Origin: Myotis daubentonii
Taxonomy: Eukaryota > Chordata > Mammalia > Chiroptera > Vespertilionidae
Reading direction: 5' to 3'
DNA: 64,000 bases
NCBI RefSeq assembly: GCF_963259705.1
Contig: NC_081846.1
Span: 54,527,205 to 54,591,204, forward strand
This document shows, piece after piece, positions 1 to 12,235 of this stretch. The notes beneath the pieces were generated by a model. That model was given only the letters and a program-made list of their open reading frames with translations, searched no databases and had not been told where the DNA came from. Made by a program: the position numbers and the translations under genes. Position 1 is the stretch's first letter. Every line of letters begins with the position of its first letter.

Positions 1-88
1 CATTGGCAAAAGCAATGCCCCCCATCACCACCATGAAGCCGTAAATGAATCAAGAACTGCCCTATACTCTAGAGTCAGTTCTCTAAAC

Positions 89-416
89 CAGAGGCAGACA
101 AACTTTTTCTATAATGGGCCAAATATTATGTATTTTAGGATTTGGGGACCATACAATCTCTGTCACAATTACTCTGCTCTGCCTTTACAGCACAAAAATA
201 GTCAGACAACATGTGCACAAATAAGCATGGCTGTGTTTCAGTCACACTGGCATGGACACTGAAAATTGAATTTCATATCATTTTCATGTCACAAAATACC
301 AATCATTTTGTGATTTTTCAATCATGTGAAATGTAATAACCATTCTTAGCTCATAAGCCTAACAAAGTCAGGCAGTGGGCCATATTTGCACATAGAGTAT
401 ACTTTGCCAGCCTTTG
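89..416. mobile_element. hAT-Charlie-type MITE (MER3/MER58-like)
   Basis: Ends are near-inverted repeats: CAGAGGCAGACAAA at the left and TTTGCCAGCCTTTG at the right. The imperfect 8-bp flanks ctctaaac and ctctatca fit a hAT target duplication. The interior has the familiar 'AAACTTTTTCT..GGGCCAAATATT..GTTTCAGTCAC' character of an old non-autonomous Charlie element. The family name is approximate. Confidence 0.7.
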
Positions 417-1459
417 CTCTATCACTTTGCTGTTAAAATGGAAAGGGATAGTATGCATGTTTCAAAGTCAGCTGTAATGTAATGTTCACTATAATTACCT
501 CCAAAGTCCCTTTCAATTCTGAAAATGAATGATAGTATAGAATAATTCATCTATCTATATCTCAGTTCTCTGGAAATCAGTACTTATAATACTCCTGGAA
601 TAATTTGAAATAAGGAAAGGATAAATTGTCAATATATATGACTTTATACTAAAACCTTACTAAGATTGAAAATTGCATATAAAATATGCAATATATACTT
701 CATATTGGGAATTGTAAAGTAAGTTATTAAAACATCAGAGGTATGCTATCGTACGGCAGTTTCATCTATAAGCCCCAGTTCAATATTCTAATCAGAATAA
801 AAATGAGTCATATAATAAACCATGGACATAGTTATGATTTATAATTCCTACTAAAGCACAGTCTTTACAGGCTTGAGTACCTCAAAAACCTGTAAGTCAC
901 TAGCTTCACAGTGTTTCAGAGATAAGGTCTTTATTTGAAAGAGTTACGTAAGAGAAAGCAAATAAAAAAAAAAACTCATCTGCTCATTAGTCACACAGAC
1001 ATACACAGCAAACTCCTCTGAGCTATAACTGCATCAAATAACATCTTAATGAACCGGAAAAGTTAATCATCTTGTTTAAGAATATAAGTTATACTGAGAT
1101 GATACTTAAGGACCAAAGGGAGAATGATCCACTGATCACTTATATTGTTCTCTTCACCACTATAATATATGTTAGCATTAACCTTGAAAACTAGGGAAGG
1201 ATAGTGGACCATAATGGCTTTGGGCCCAGAGTCAAGTCCCACAATCTCAGCAGGCTGTCATGCCTAATAATACAGTCTGGCCTGCCAAAGCACAATGCCA
1301 GGATCTGGGTGATAAGGAAAGAAGCAAGAAGAAAAAAGGATAAATAGGTCTTGCTCTTCTATCACTAAGCTGGCTCTGAAAAAACTAGTAGCATTTGTGT
1401 AAAAGGACCTAAGAAAATGAAAAATTATTTTTCATCTTAATCAGATAATTTTTTACTTT
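417..1459. other. Intronic unique DNA, no feature recognised
   Basis: AT-rich intron sequence of SLC4A10. I see no exon, repeat family or RNA gene. A short A-run at 965-975 is the only simple repeat. Confidence 0.5.
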
Positions 1460-2436
1460 TTGACTCAAACTATAACTTTTTTATTTTAAAAATTTTTATA
1501 TTCAATATTATTTTGTGTTACTTTCAGATGTACGACATTAGAAAATCATATACTTTACTAAGTGGTCCCCAGAATTTCCAATACCCACATCACACTATAC
1601 ACAGTTATTACAATACTATAGGCCCAGTGCACAGGTGAGGTTCCTCAGCCTGACCTGCACCCTCTTGCAATTCGGGACCCCTTGGGGGATGTCGGACTGC
1701 CAGTTTCAGCCCAATCCCAGGAGGCCAGGCTGAAACCAGTAGTAGTGCGTGAAGCCAGGCCTGCAGGGATCAGGCCAAAACTGGCAGTCCGACATCCCCC
1801 CAGGGATGCAGTAGTGCGAGAAGCAGCAAGTGGCTGGGGAGGGGCCTGAGTCCAGGCTGGGTGCCATGCCCGCTCATCCTGGCCCCACTGTACCTGCCGC
1901 CACCGCTAGGTAGCATTGCCGCAGAGGCCGGAGAAGCTCATGCTCCCGCAGCTGCACTCGCCAGCCCTGAGCCCGGTGTCTGGAGCCCATAGGTCAGCTG
2001 TGGGAGCACACAGACCACCAGTGGGCAGCTCCTGCGTTGAGTGTCTGCCCCCCGGGTGGTCAATGTGCATCATAGCCACTGGTCAAACAGTGAACTGGTC
2101 AACCGGTCACTTAGGGTCATATATATATATTACTGACTATATTTCCTATGCTATAATTTATATCCCTATAAATTATTCTGTAACCAATCTGTACTGCCCA
2201 ATCCCTTAATCTTTTTCACCAGCCTCCCACCATGCTTCCCTCTGGCAACTATCAGTCTATCCTCTGTATCTATGAGTCCGTTTCTATTTTGTTTGTTCAT
2301 TTATAATGCTCTTTAGATTCCACATATAAGTGAAATCATATGGTATTTGTCTTTCTCCTGCTATCTTGTTTCACTCAGCAATAACACCCTCTAGGTCAAA
2401 TTCAGACAATTATTTCATTATGATCAACAGAATGAA
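1460..2436 (-). mobile_element. Old L1 3' region (split by a Helitron)
   Basis: The right part (2132-2436) reads, on the minus strand, as the end of L1 ORF2 and start of its 3'UTR, where the 'atgctaagtgaaat' type of sequence is expected. Here it appears in antisense as tttcactcagcaataacacc, with the usual cacatataagtgaaatcat block. The left part (1460-1615) looks like the remaining 3'UTR. The Helitron at 1616-2131 separates the halves, so it is younger than the L1. Confidence 0.6.
1616..2131 (-). mobile_element. HeliBat-type Helitron, antisense, degenerate ends
   Basis: It begins with CTATAGGCCCAGTGCACAG, the reverse complement of a HeliBat 3' end in which CTAG has mutated to CTAT. It carries the typical GC-rich interior with ccgacatcccc blocks and ends near agggtcatatatatatatta, resembling an antisense 5' end. 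An inverted block 'ctggcagtccgacatccccc' at about 1780 mirrors 'gatgtcggactgccag' near 1688, forming an internal stem. The 97-codon open frame inside is chance. Confidence 0.75.
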
Positions 2437-3551
2437 GCCCTAGAGGCTATGTGATTTTATAGATTCTATATAAATCTCTGAACTCTTTAAAGATTATCAT
2501 ATAAATGCTTTGTCCTAAAAACCCATTGTCTTAACTTTAAAGGATGCTCAGGGCCAAGTGGGAAATAGGATGGGTTTAAATCCTACAATTTGGTTGACAG
2601 CACTAAAAAATGTATTTACTAAAAATATAAACTACTAAGAAAATACGTACTTTCCGGGCCAAGGACTGTAATAGTGTAAGCATGTTTAAAAATGTATGAC
2701 ATTCCCATTCTCCTAAATTTGCATATTATATTCAGTAGAGCAAACTATGGATTTTTGCTTCACTGAAAGAATTTAGACAATAAAAGTTCATTTAATGAGT
2801 TGAGAGTGATGACTGATAATCTTTCATGGTACTAACTTTGGTTTAGTTCTAATTTCTTACTCTCATTGACAGAATTAGGCTAAAGTATAGACCTTGCAGA
2901 AGGTCTTTACAGTGTTATATTTTAAAGAGATTAACACAGACCATAAAATTGCCTATGATTTGTAAAATTTAATTAAGAATAATTATAATACAATTAATCT
3001 TCATATCAGAATAAATTGTAAGAAAATATATCTTGAGAATTTGATTTGAAAGGGCTTAGTAATATTTTGAAGGAAGAAGTTTACATTTATTCTGAGTTCT
3101 CTGAAACATTGGGAAATAGACATTTTTAAATTAACTTTATCCAAAAGAAAATCCTACTTTAATTATACCAGAAATTCTTAACAGACCTGCCAGATATAAA
3201 TGGGATTTTCTCCTACTAAGTCTATAAAACCTCTTTAAAAAATGATCTAAGAGTCTATTAAAAACATCAGAATACTGATATAAAAATCCTTCATCATTCT
3301 AAAACAATATCTGGGTCATAATCTTCTGCTAGAAAAAGCCTAAAAAACACTAATGCTGCAGAGCCCAGGCATTTGCAAAATACTCAGGTTTAGAGCCCTT
3401 AAAATAGGCTATTACATCTAGGTTTTGGAAAATAGAAACAAGTGACTAATATGTTGTAACTGCCTAACATATAGAAAATTGTAATAGATAAAGGTAAAGA
3501 GAAAATTTTAGGCCTTATTGTTAATCATTATGGTCACAAATTATCTATATA
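2437..3551. other. Intronic unique DNA, no feature recognised
   Basis: AT-rich sequence without an open exon-like frame, known repeat ends or tandem structure that I can identify. Confidence 0.5.
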
Positions 3552-3999
3552 TCTATATATATAAAAGCCTAAGCAACCAGATGACCAGATGACCAGCTGG
3601 TAGCTATGATGCGCACTGACCACCAGAGGGCAGATGCTCAATGCAGGAGTTGTCCCCTGGTGGTCAGTGCACTCCCACAGCAGGATTGCCACTCAGCTGA
3701 CAGACGGGCGTCAGACACTGGGCTGATGACTGGCGAGCGCAGCTGCAGCAGTGTGAGCCTCTCCTGCAGACACTCCCCCTGCGTGCCCAAGTGGCAGCAG
3801 ATGCAGCAGGGCCAGGATGAGAGGGTGCTATGCCAAGCCCAGGTTCAGGCTCCTCCCTGGCCACCTGCCACTTCGTTCACTACTTCGTGCTGTGAGGGGT
3901 CGACACGATTGTGGGCTGGAGCCCGATGAGGTCCACTGATCCCCACAGGCCAGGCCGAGGGACCCCACCGGTGCACGAATCCATGCACTGGGCCTCTAG
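3552..3999 (+). mobile_element. HeliBat-type Helitron, complete ends
   Basis: The 5' end is TCTATATATATAAAAGCC. The 3' end has the hairpin gtgcacgaatccatgcactg followed by GGCCTCTAG. The element sits exactly between host A (3551) and T (4000), as Helitrons do, with no target duplication. The interior includes the gaccaccagagggcag block also seen in the copies at 30417 and 33443. It is 448 bp and non-autonomous, with no Rep/helicase. Confidence 0.9.
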
Positions 4000-5119
4000 T
4001 CATAAAATAAAATAAAACAAAATTTATAATTATAGGTTAAAAAAAATTCCCATCTCTGCAAGTGGCATCTGTGATATATTACTAAACAATACAGCTTATT
4101 TGTCACAAAGTAAAAATAGTGGTAAGTAAACAATAAGAAAATAATTACAAGCCATAGGAAGAAATGTTTAAATTAGATTTCATTGAAGGTAGAAATAAAT
4201 ATCTTTGAATTAAATAAGTCAAATTAAAATTATTCAGAGAGGGAATCTTGTTACATTAATAATTGAAAAGGCATTTAAGGTCATAATGATTAAGTATTTG
4301 TAATAATATTTTTCTATGTGGTGTTAGCTCTAAAGTATTTACAGTTTATGAAAGACATTTTACAAACATTGAAAATAGGATATTCAAGTTGGGCTACTCT
4401 GAAGACAGAAAAATACAGACTAATTAGAAGAGCAAAATGAATACTAAAAAGCTATCTGGGATATTGAACTTCTACTGAACTACTTCCATTTGTAAAGATA
4501 GCCTTAGAAACTGTAATTTGCTTTTGAAAGCTAGATTTAACACAGCTAACAGCCTTCACATATTCTACAGAATTGAGTTTGAGGAAGAAGGCAGCATTAA
4601 AGAAAAGAAGCATAAATTTAGACAATAAAACTAAGCCAAGGTAATAAACAGGAGAGTTTTAGTGAAATTAATGGGAGACGATTTCCTGGTAGAAATAAAT
4701 TTCTAAAGAAAGCAGAAGTTATATGCTTTAAGAAACATAAAGCCAAAAAGAATAAAAAAGAAACATAAAGCCTAGTAAAACTATAAATGTTATTTTCTGA
4801 GGCTAATTTTGCCAGATTGAGAAATTTGACAGCTTCCTTATAGGTAGCCAATCCAACATTCATTTGGATTGATCCATTTTCAAAAGTAATGCCATCAAAA
4901 ACATTAAGTAGCAGAAATAAACTCCTTACTTTGGGCATGACCCTTAACCTTCTGAATTGCAGTATCTTTATTTATGAAGTAAGGATAACAATAAGAATAG
5001 TAAGCCCCAAGTTTATTTTGAGTATCAAAAGATAGTGTAGAATAACTAAAAAGAGCTTCCTAAACTGATAAGACCTTCCTAAATGGCCAAATACTATGAA
5101 AAGTCCAGTTATTTGGTTC
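4000..5119. other. Intronic unique DNA, no feature recognised
   Basis: AT-rich. The antisense open frame at 4618-4938 has no recognisable motif and no splice context, so I treat it as chance. Confidence 0.45.
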
Positions 5120-6475
5120 CTTACTAAAATATTTATTAGGGAACCTGGGGGAAGGTGGATCCAAGATGGAATCATAGAAAGACCCTGGACTCACCTCCTC
5201 CCACTACCATACCTAGTATACACCTACATATAGAAGAGCTGAGGGCTAACTGAACAGCTTCTGCACAACAAATGCTAAAGCAACCACATTAAAAACAGGA
5301 GAAACAGAGACACGGTAACAACAAGGACCCTACCCCCAACACAGTGTCCTGCAGTAGGGAAAAAGACCACTAACTGCCTCCTGAAGACTTGCCTACCCGG
5401 GGGCACAGCAAGAAAACAGCAGTTGAAGGGCACCTAGACGATATGTGAGGGAAATCCATTGACTAACCCTATAATGTCTTCCAAATGGGTGAAAAACAAC
5501 TAGAAGTCTCTCTAGGAGGTGCCATTTTTTACATTTCCCCTTCACCTTTATAGAACAAGTGGGAGCACAGTCCAGATGCTTTAGCCATCCTGGAAAGGCT
5601 GCCACAGTGCCTGCAGACGCCCTATAAACACCAGATTGAGCTGTCCTGCCAACAGCCCCAGTACTGGTCACTTTGAAACCCCCATAGCCTGTGTCCTGCC
5701 AAGAAGACTTCTGTGCAGCCTGTCCGGGACATCTCGGCCTATGCCCACTCCAACTCCAGTAGTCCCACTGGTAGCCCCAGTGAAGAGCATAACAGAACCC
5801 CCACAACCTATGCCTGATCCAGCTCTCCTGCCCAGGGCTCCTGATACTGCACATTCCGGGACCTCCCAGCTCCAGCCATCTTGCTAATGTGGATCTGCCA
5901 TGGCATGCCCTGGGACCCCTCAGGCCATGCCTGCTCTAGTTGCAACTGGTTTGCCAAAAGAGCCTGGCATATGCAGGCTACACAGCAGCCACTCCTTCAA
6001 GACTTGGTGAGGTAGAGAGGGAGCTGTTTTGCCTAACTCATAGAAACAAACACAGTAAGTCAAACATAATGAGCAAAGGAATACGTTCCAAATTAATCCC
6101 CCCCAAAAAAAGAAGAGTAACAAAACTGAGGTAAGTAATTTACTTATAAAGAGTTCAAACTAACAATGATAACAACGTTCATTGAACCCAGGAAAAGCAT
6201 GAAGGAACACTGTGAGAACTACATCAAAGAGTTAGGAAATATAAGAAAGAAAAAATCAAAACTGAAACATACAATAATTGAAATGAAAACTACCCTAGAG
6301 GGAATAAATACCAGACTACGTGGTACAGAAGAACAGATTGGTGATCTGGAAGACAGAATAGTAGAAATCACACCATTAAAAACAGGAGGGAAAAAAAAGA
6401 ATTGTTAAAATTGAGAACAGTTTAAGGGACCTCTGGGACAACATGTAATGCAATGTATGCATGCCTATCAGCACC
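5120..6475 (+). mobile_element. Old L1 5' part: 5'UTR and start of ORF1
   Basis: About 5125-6050 has the GC-richer composition of an L1 5'UTR (ggatccaagatggaatcat near its start). About 6150-6470 encodes a decayed ORF1 start: the frame at 6166-6408 has MKEHCENYIKELGN, then a heptad-like coiled coil ending TEEQIGDLEDRIVEIT, the usual L1 ORF1 pattern before its RRM. A frameshift follows, then 'agggacctctgggacaacat', the expected start of the RRM. Truncated after that; no ORF2. It could be an old half-L1 (HAL1). Confidence 0.65.
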
Positions 6476-7667
6476 AACAACCAAATGATCTTTAAATTAA
6501 TTCAACTGCCATTAAAATCTGGGCTATATCCCCTGGAAGCCTATTCTTTCTTCAAACAGTAACGTAGTGTAACAAAAGGAACACATGGCTAAAGTCAGAG
6601 GCCCTTCAATGGAACCTGGACCATGAAAGTTTCAGAATTTCTATTTTCTCATTAAAATTGGGACTGATACTTCATGAAGCTAGTCTGAAGATTAAATTAA
6701 ATACACTATTTTTCTAATACAACATTCTCTCATTTATGTGATCAAAAACACACAGTTTGATGGGGTTTTTCCCCCCATCTCTACAATATAATTATGGCAC
6801 TAACATCTCCCTTAAGTCTTTCTATTTCACAAAAAATTCCACATATACTTGGATCTGCTCCCCCCCGGGAAAAAAAAAAAAAAACTAGGAATTTTTAAAA
6901 ACTGCTTAAATACTTGCTTTGCTTTTATTTTTAAAATCTCCATTAACCATTTCATTTATACCCTTTTAAAACTCATTTCTGTGTTTTTTGTATTATTTTG
7001 TTTTTACTAAAATGTGTTTGTTTTTCAGACCATAAGATACGTGAGCTCTTTGCCTCTATTTCTAGAATACCAGTAAGAAGCTTCCTAAATATCACTGCTT
7101 GTGTGATGTCGCCATAATAGGCTCCTAATGCAAAGCATTCTCCCCGGGGGCTGGTCATAGTGCTCAATTGCAAACTAATCGCAACTGCATCACTTGGCAG
7201 CCTCTAGGATTCAAGAGTTTAAAATAAACGATCATACCTTCCTATTGTTTTCTAAACAACATTTTTCCCATTTGCTAAATAAGATTTTTTTACTTGGTTA
7301 TTTCATGTTCTTTAATATTGAGAAATACCAATCTCTAGCTTTATGATTGTTTCCTTACATTTTCTAATGATGACAGTCTAATTAAATATAATAGTGAAAA
7401 TAACAAAAACTAAGTGGGAGTCAGGATATCTAGATTCTTGTTCTAGACTTGCCATTGGACCAGTTAAACCATATTTTTCTGATACTCAACTTATTTTATA
7501 TTAAATAAGAAGGTTGGAAAAATTATTTTCAAGATGTCATACACTGATTGTGAGAATCTATTTTTCAAAGATCACGCATATATAGAATTATAAGGAAAAA
7601 GTAATAACAAAGATCAGCTGTAGGCATAAGGATGAAATAGGCTAAAGGATGGGGGTGGGAGATATAC
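6476..7667. other. Intron immediately downstream of the 161-nt exon
   Basis: In gene direction this is the first 1.2 kb after the donor at 7667. It holds homopolymers (C/A runs at about 6860-6885) and no repeat family or exon that I can recognise. Confidence 0.5.
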
Positions 7668-7828
7668 CTGCAATTTCTTCTAAAGTATTGGCATGCATGT
7701 CCAGCAACACAGTTCCATTCAGAATACAACTTCTCAACTCAAACAAGCTGTGTAATGAAAGAGTCGCCACATAAGGCTTGCTCCACCTCTCTCCTCCATC
7801 TTCCACATCTTCTTCAAACTTCAACCAC
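7668..7828 (-). CDS. SLC4A10: SLC4A10 coding exon, core of N-terminal cytoplasmic domain
   Basis: A 161-nt exon on the minus strand. The acceptor is ...ttatttgtgtag|G and the donor is GCAG|gtatat. It completes Arg, has 53 codons and leaves a G for the next Asp. The peptide runs [20 protein letters not shown], then [20 protein letters not shown], then [13 protein letters not shown]. The [10 protein letters not shown] and [19 protein letters not shown] segments are hallmarks of the SLC4 cytoplasmic domain. [13 protein letters not shown] matches SLC4A10, while SLC4A7 has a different ending here. The next exon should start with the DMVLDQ segment; I find no trace of it in 1-7667, so it lies before the window. 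The donor is weaker than the others (gtatat), but alternative use cannot be judged from DNA alone. Confidence 0.97.
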
Positions 7829-7910
7829 CTACACAAATAAATATTATCAAAACATTGAATATTATATTGTAGGTCCATGATGCTTTATCCTAATAATAAA
7901 AAGTAGAAAT

Positions 7911-8058
7911 AGCCCAGCTGGTGTGGCTCAGAGGTTGAACACTGGGAAAAAAAGGTCACCATTTTTATTCCCAGTCAGGGCACATACCTCTCATCGATGT
8001 TTGTATCTTTCTATCCCTCTCCCTTCCTCTCTCCCTAAAATCAATAAATACATATATT
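7911..8058 (+). mobile_element. Ves-type SINE, short variant
   Basis: A tRNA-derived head (agctggtgtggctcagagg) is followed by a degenerate B-box region, the tctctcatcgatgttt body and an AATAAA-rich tail. It is flanked by 13-bp direct repeats aaaaagtagaaat at 7898-7910 and 8059-8071. It lies about 80 bp upstream of the exon acceptor at 7828. Confidence 0.88.
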
Positions 8059-8395
8059 AAAAAGTAGAAATATAAAGATATTCCATTGCTTCTTGGTTTC
8101 ATGGGTTTTGAAAGTAAGTCAACGCTATCCCAAGTCACTGTTTATTTCATTTAACAGGAATTCTTTTTATCATTGAATAACATATTAAAATAAAAAACTC
8201 ATATATTTTTATATTAATTTGTCTAGCTCTGAAAAAGTATTTTAATATAAATATTTCCTCAGTGGTTACAATGAATCTGTTATAGAACTAAGAAAAAGTA
8301 TATATACTTCATGAAAAAATAATGATAATTGAAAGAGATGCAAAAGAAAAAAGAATACTCGTTTTTCTTTAGTGGGAGGTCTTAAAACTGAATAT

Positions 8396-8595
8396 TTTTT
8401 TAAATATTTTTTTATTGATTTCAGAGAGGAAGGGAGAGGCAGAGAGAGATAAAAGCATCAATGATGAGAGACAATCACTTATTGGCTGCCTCCTGCATGC
8501 CCCCTACTGGGTTCAAACCAGAAACCCGGAATTGAACCCAGGACCCTTCAGTCCTCAGCCCAACACTCTTATCCACTCAGACAAACTGGCTAGGG
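8396..8595 (-). mobile_element. Ves-type SINE
   Basis: Antisense copy: T-rich tail, ttattgatttcagagagg body, then tRNA-like head ending ggctaggg. Perfect 15-bp target duplication cttaaaactgaatat at 8381-8395 and 8596-8610. Confidence 0.92.
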
Positions 8596-8848
8596 CTTAA
8601 AACTGAATATCTGAGTCTCTTGATAATTTTTCCATTTGATTAGAGAAGCTTATATAACTTGGGGACTATTCTACAGAGAAAATACTTATTAGGCCTATTG
8701 ATTGCAGTCATCTCCTAAGGACTAAACTTATGAGAACTAAGCTCAACCCTCATTCCCTGGGCCTTCTTGCCAGGAATGGGGAATAGAAGAACCTTGATAT
8801 CATGGTGCCAAATAGACACCACTGCCCTCTTGGAGTGAAATAAATAGT

Positions 8849-8870
8849 AATATATATATATATATATATA
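8849..8870. repeat. (TA)n microsatellite
   Basis: About 11 uninterrupted TA units, likely polymorphic. Confidence 0.9.
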
Positions 8871-9000
8871 GTTGTTTCTAAAGACAAATAGAAGGAATAA
8901 AGAGAAAACAATGATTTTTACTGCTCTGGCATAAGCACCAAATCTCATTCTCTTAGGGACTTGCCCTCTAATCTTAATAGATGACTAATTTAATTCAAAC

Positions 9001-9210
9001 TTTTTTTAATGTTTTTGTTGATTTCAGACAGAGGAAGGGAGAGGGAGAGAGAGTTAGAAATATCAATGGTGAGGAGAGAGAATCATCAATCTAATGGCTG
9101 CCTTCTGCACCAACCCCCCCCCCCCCACTGGAGATCAAGCCCACAACCCAGGCATGTACCCTAACCAGGAATCAAACCATGACCTCAACCACTGAGCAAC
9201 ACCAGCCAGG
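9001..9210 (-). mobile_element. Ves-type SINE, diverged
   Basis: Antisense SINE with T-rich tail, gatttcagacagaggaagg body and a degenerate tRNA head ending cagccaggct. A run of 14 C at about 9113-9126 has expanded inside it. No clear target duplication remains. Confidence 0.85.
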
Positions 9211-9662
9211 CTAATTCCAACATTTCTAATGAATCCTAACATAAATTGTCTTTCCCACCCCATCCCCCACCCTTTTCCTCATTCTTTTTGTAGTGTTATT
9301 TTGCCCTAACTTCCTCTCTCAATGCAATACCACTCCAATTCCCTATATGATATTATATTACTGTTTTATGTAATCAAATGATCCAATGCCAACAGAGGAC
9401 AAATATGTTGCACTAACTAGTTAGGAAACAGTGGATCAGTCAAAAATAACTAACCAAAAGGGCTAGTCAGAATGATTAATGTGCAGAGTTCCAAGGAAGA
9501 TAAAGAAAGCTATGGATCTCTCCTCAGTGTTCAGGGAGCAAAAAATTTTCAGGAAGTGAAAAGAAACCCAATAGGGAAGAACAGTTATGCTGGCCAAGTT
9601 TCAGATAGGGAAGAATAACTATACCTACATAAAATATAGGTATAACTATACCTATATAACTA
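9211..9662. other. Intronic DNA, no feature recognised
   Basis: Unique sequence. The last 40 bp hold short imperfect repeats of 'tataactatacctata' leading to the Helitron at 9663. Confidence 0.45.
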
Positions 9663-9925
9663 TCCTATATAATAAAGAGCTAATATGCTAATTAGACCAA
9701 AAAGCAGAACGACCATCCGGACATCCTTCCGGACAACCATCCAGATGACCTTCCAGATGACACTGGGGCTGCAAGGACCAACCAAGGCTGCAAGGGAGGG
9801 CCAGTCAGGGCTGCAAGGGGCTGCGAGGGCCAGCCGGGGCTGTGAGGGGCTGAGAAGGCCAGCCAAGGCAGCCAGAGCTACGAGGGCCAAGCCCCTTGCA
9901 CGAATTTCATGCATCAGGCCTCTAG
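9663..9925 (+). mobile_element. Short HeliBat-type Helitron with internal tandem repeats
   Basis: The 5' end is TCCTATATAATAAAGAGC and the 3' end is gcacgaatttcatgca then GGCCTCTAG, with host T after it. The interior is built from two degenerate tandem arrays: a ccatccggacatccttccgg type near 9713-9760, and a gggctgcaaggaccagcc type at 9765-9880. It is 263 bp and non-autonomous. Confidence 0.92.
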
Positions 9926-10129
9926 TACCTATATAAAACACTTGAAGGTTAAAAAAAAGAAACTTACATTTAAGTCCTAAATCACTGTCAGTATTTCTAA
10001 AATTGCTGGCAATTTTATAGGATATTTATCTATTCAGTTAGGAATTTTTCATATTAGTGATTTTTAACATTTTTTAGCCCTTAACAGGGCCATAAAACTT
10101 CATAAATCATATGATGGTCATAGCATAGT

Positions 10130-10435
10130 ATTATTTATCAACTATACTTGTTTCTCTCTCTTTTCTTGGCAAGGAGTAGGATATCACTACCTCCATCCCT
10201 TCTAACTGAGTGATGCCATGTGACTGTTGACTAGTTCTGGAAATCAGAAATGTTCAAGATGGAGGCGGCTATACAAGTTAGGGTCTCTAAGTAACTACAC
10301 TGAACAGATGTGTAGAGCCTCCACTGACATGATAGACATGTATCATGAGACATAAAAAAGCCTTTGTGATTTGAAACCATTGAGACTGCAGAATTTTTTT
10401 CTAACAGAATTTAGCTTACCTTAAACTGATACAGA
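10130..10435 (+). mobile_element. Probable MLT1-like (ERVL-MaLR) LTR fragment
   Basis: It contains tgatgccatgtgactgttga and, near the end, 'accattgagactgcagaatt', which resemble the interior and 3' part of MLT1 LTRs. It is heavily diverged, with no coding region. Could be another old LTR family. Confidence 0.4.
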
Positions 10436-10609
10436 TCACCATTTATGCTATGCATACCAGCATCAAAATCTTAATTGAAATGAATGATGAAAGCAAATAT
10501 AATTTTAATAAATATAATAAATTAGTATTTCCAGGTTTAAAAGTAAAATCATGTTCACATTCTTAATGTCAATATCTCAAAGGATCAACTTCTTGGCAGA
10601 CATTTTGAG

Positions 10610-10770
10610 ATAATGTGGAATTGTGGAAAGAGTCTTGGACTAGTTGGGAATAAAAATAAATTTTGGTTTTGTCTCTATAGCTAAATTGTCATGTAACCAA
10701 GGGAAAGACTTTCAGTTTCTCTGGGCCGTGTTCTTCTCATCTATAAAATAAGACAAATTCAACACATTAA
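10610..10770 (+). mobile_element. MIR-like ancient SINE fragment
   Basis: The order of motifs (gaaagagtcttggactag, then a cagtttctctgggcc-type core, then ctcatctataaaataagac) follows MIR. Diverged; boundaries approximate. Confidence 0.55.
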
Positions 10771-11689
10771 AAACTTGCCCAAGGTCACCTAGCCAATGAC
10801 CTTGTCAACCAGCTTCAACTCCAAGTGTTCTTGTTTTTCTCTAAAGTCTGTGACCATTCTCCACCATTATACAATTACTTTGGTTGAATTTATGGACTTT
10901 TTAAGCTGAAATATCTTTTGCTAATGCATATAGTGGAAACAACTGATTTAACATTTGATTTTCATTCTTGTCTGGAACAAATCTCAACCTGAAAAGTCTT
11001 CTCTGTTCTCTTCCTCCTTTTTACATTATCCACAGACATGACACCAAGAGAGTGGATACAACTTTTATTAAATCCTCTGTCACCTTGAATACTATTCACA
11101 TATAATGTTTTTACAAAAAGCACAAAAGAAGTATGTAGAGCAACACTTATTTTGGTGTTATTTTGACTAATGGACCTTAATAGAATTAAAATCCAGTTTC
11201 CAGCCCCTTGGGTAGTAAAGACTTAGGGTTATGAAAGGATGTAAGGGACCATAGATTTCTCTCACTGGAAAAATGTCTTCAGTTAATGTTTCTGGAGCTA
11301 TAGTACATTCTGTCATCTCTACATATAAATTCACTCCTAAAATGTTGTATTTAAAATTTTCACTCAAGTAAGACATCCTGAAAAATGTTTCTACATTATT
11401 AAAATATTATCATTTCTTAATTATTTATGTATAAGTCCATAAACTAACTCATACAATAATGTTATTTGTGATTTATGATAACCCCAATAATAAATTCATT
11501 TTTAAAATACTAGTGGGCTTCTAGAGCTACATATATCAGCAAACCTTTTCATATAAGGAAAATTATAGTTAAATTTTATACTTCCAAATAACAGTGAAGA
11601 TAATTAAATAAATAATAAAACATCTTCATCATATTATATTGGCTCTTTTGAAAGTGAAAATTTAAATTTTAAGAATTCCTAGGGGGGAG
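10771..11689. other. Intronic unique DNA, no feature recognised
   Basis: AT-rich sequence without exon or recognised repeat. The antisense frame at 11167-11376 lacks motifs. Confidence 0.45.
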
Positions 11690-12235
11690 GGGAGGCCATG
11701 AATGTGTAGTCCCAATAATTTTTATCCCATGTATAGATAGATTCAGTAACCACCACCACAATCAACATAGAACACTGTTCCATCACCACAAAGAATTTTC
11801 CCTGTCTGTAGCTTGTCTTTTCATCCTGTTAGCAGGGTCTCTCACAGCACAAAAGTTTTTAATTTGAATGAAATCCAATTTATAATTCTTTTCTTTTATG
11901 GATTGTGCTTTTGATATCATGTATGAAAACTCATCATCCAGCCCCAGGTCCTTAAGATTTTCACCTATGCTTTCTCTAAAATTTTCATAGCTTTATGTTT
12001 TAAATTTATAATTTACTGTCAATTAATTTTTGTATACACTGTGAGGTTTAGACCGAGGTTATTTTTTTTTTTTTACCTATAGATAATTGTTTCAGTACCA
12101 TTTGTTCAAGAGACAAGTCTTCCTTTATTTAAAAGCTCCCTTTGTCAAAACTCAGCAGTATTTGTGTTGGTCTTTCCCAGTTACCTATTCTGCTGCATTA
12201 ATCTATGTGTCTATCTATAAAAACATTTTAAAAAC
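11690..12235 (-). mobile_element. Old L1 ORF2/3' fragment, antisense
   Basis: The plus strand carries ttttatggattgtgcttttg, gatcatccaacccaggtcc-like and taccatttgttcaagagaca blocks, which are the reverse complement of L1 ORF2. The left 120 bp resemble an L1M 3'UTR (accaccaccacaatcaacat). No intact frame. Confidence 0.75.

Noticed and set aside
5393..5854. 153-codon antisense frame
   Set aside because: Falls within an old L1 5'UTR, which is GC-richer and stop-poor by composition.
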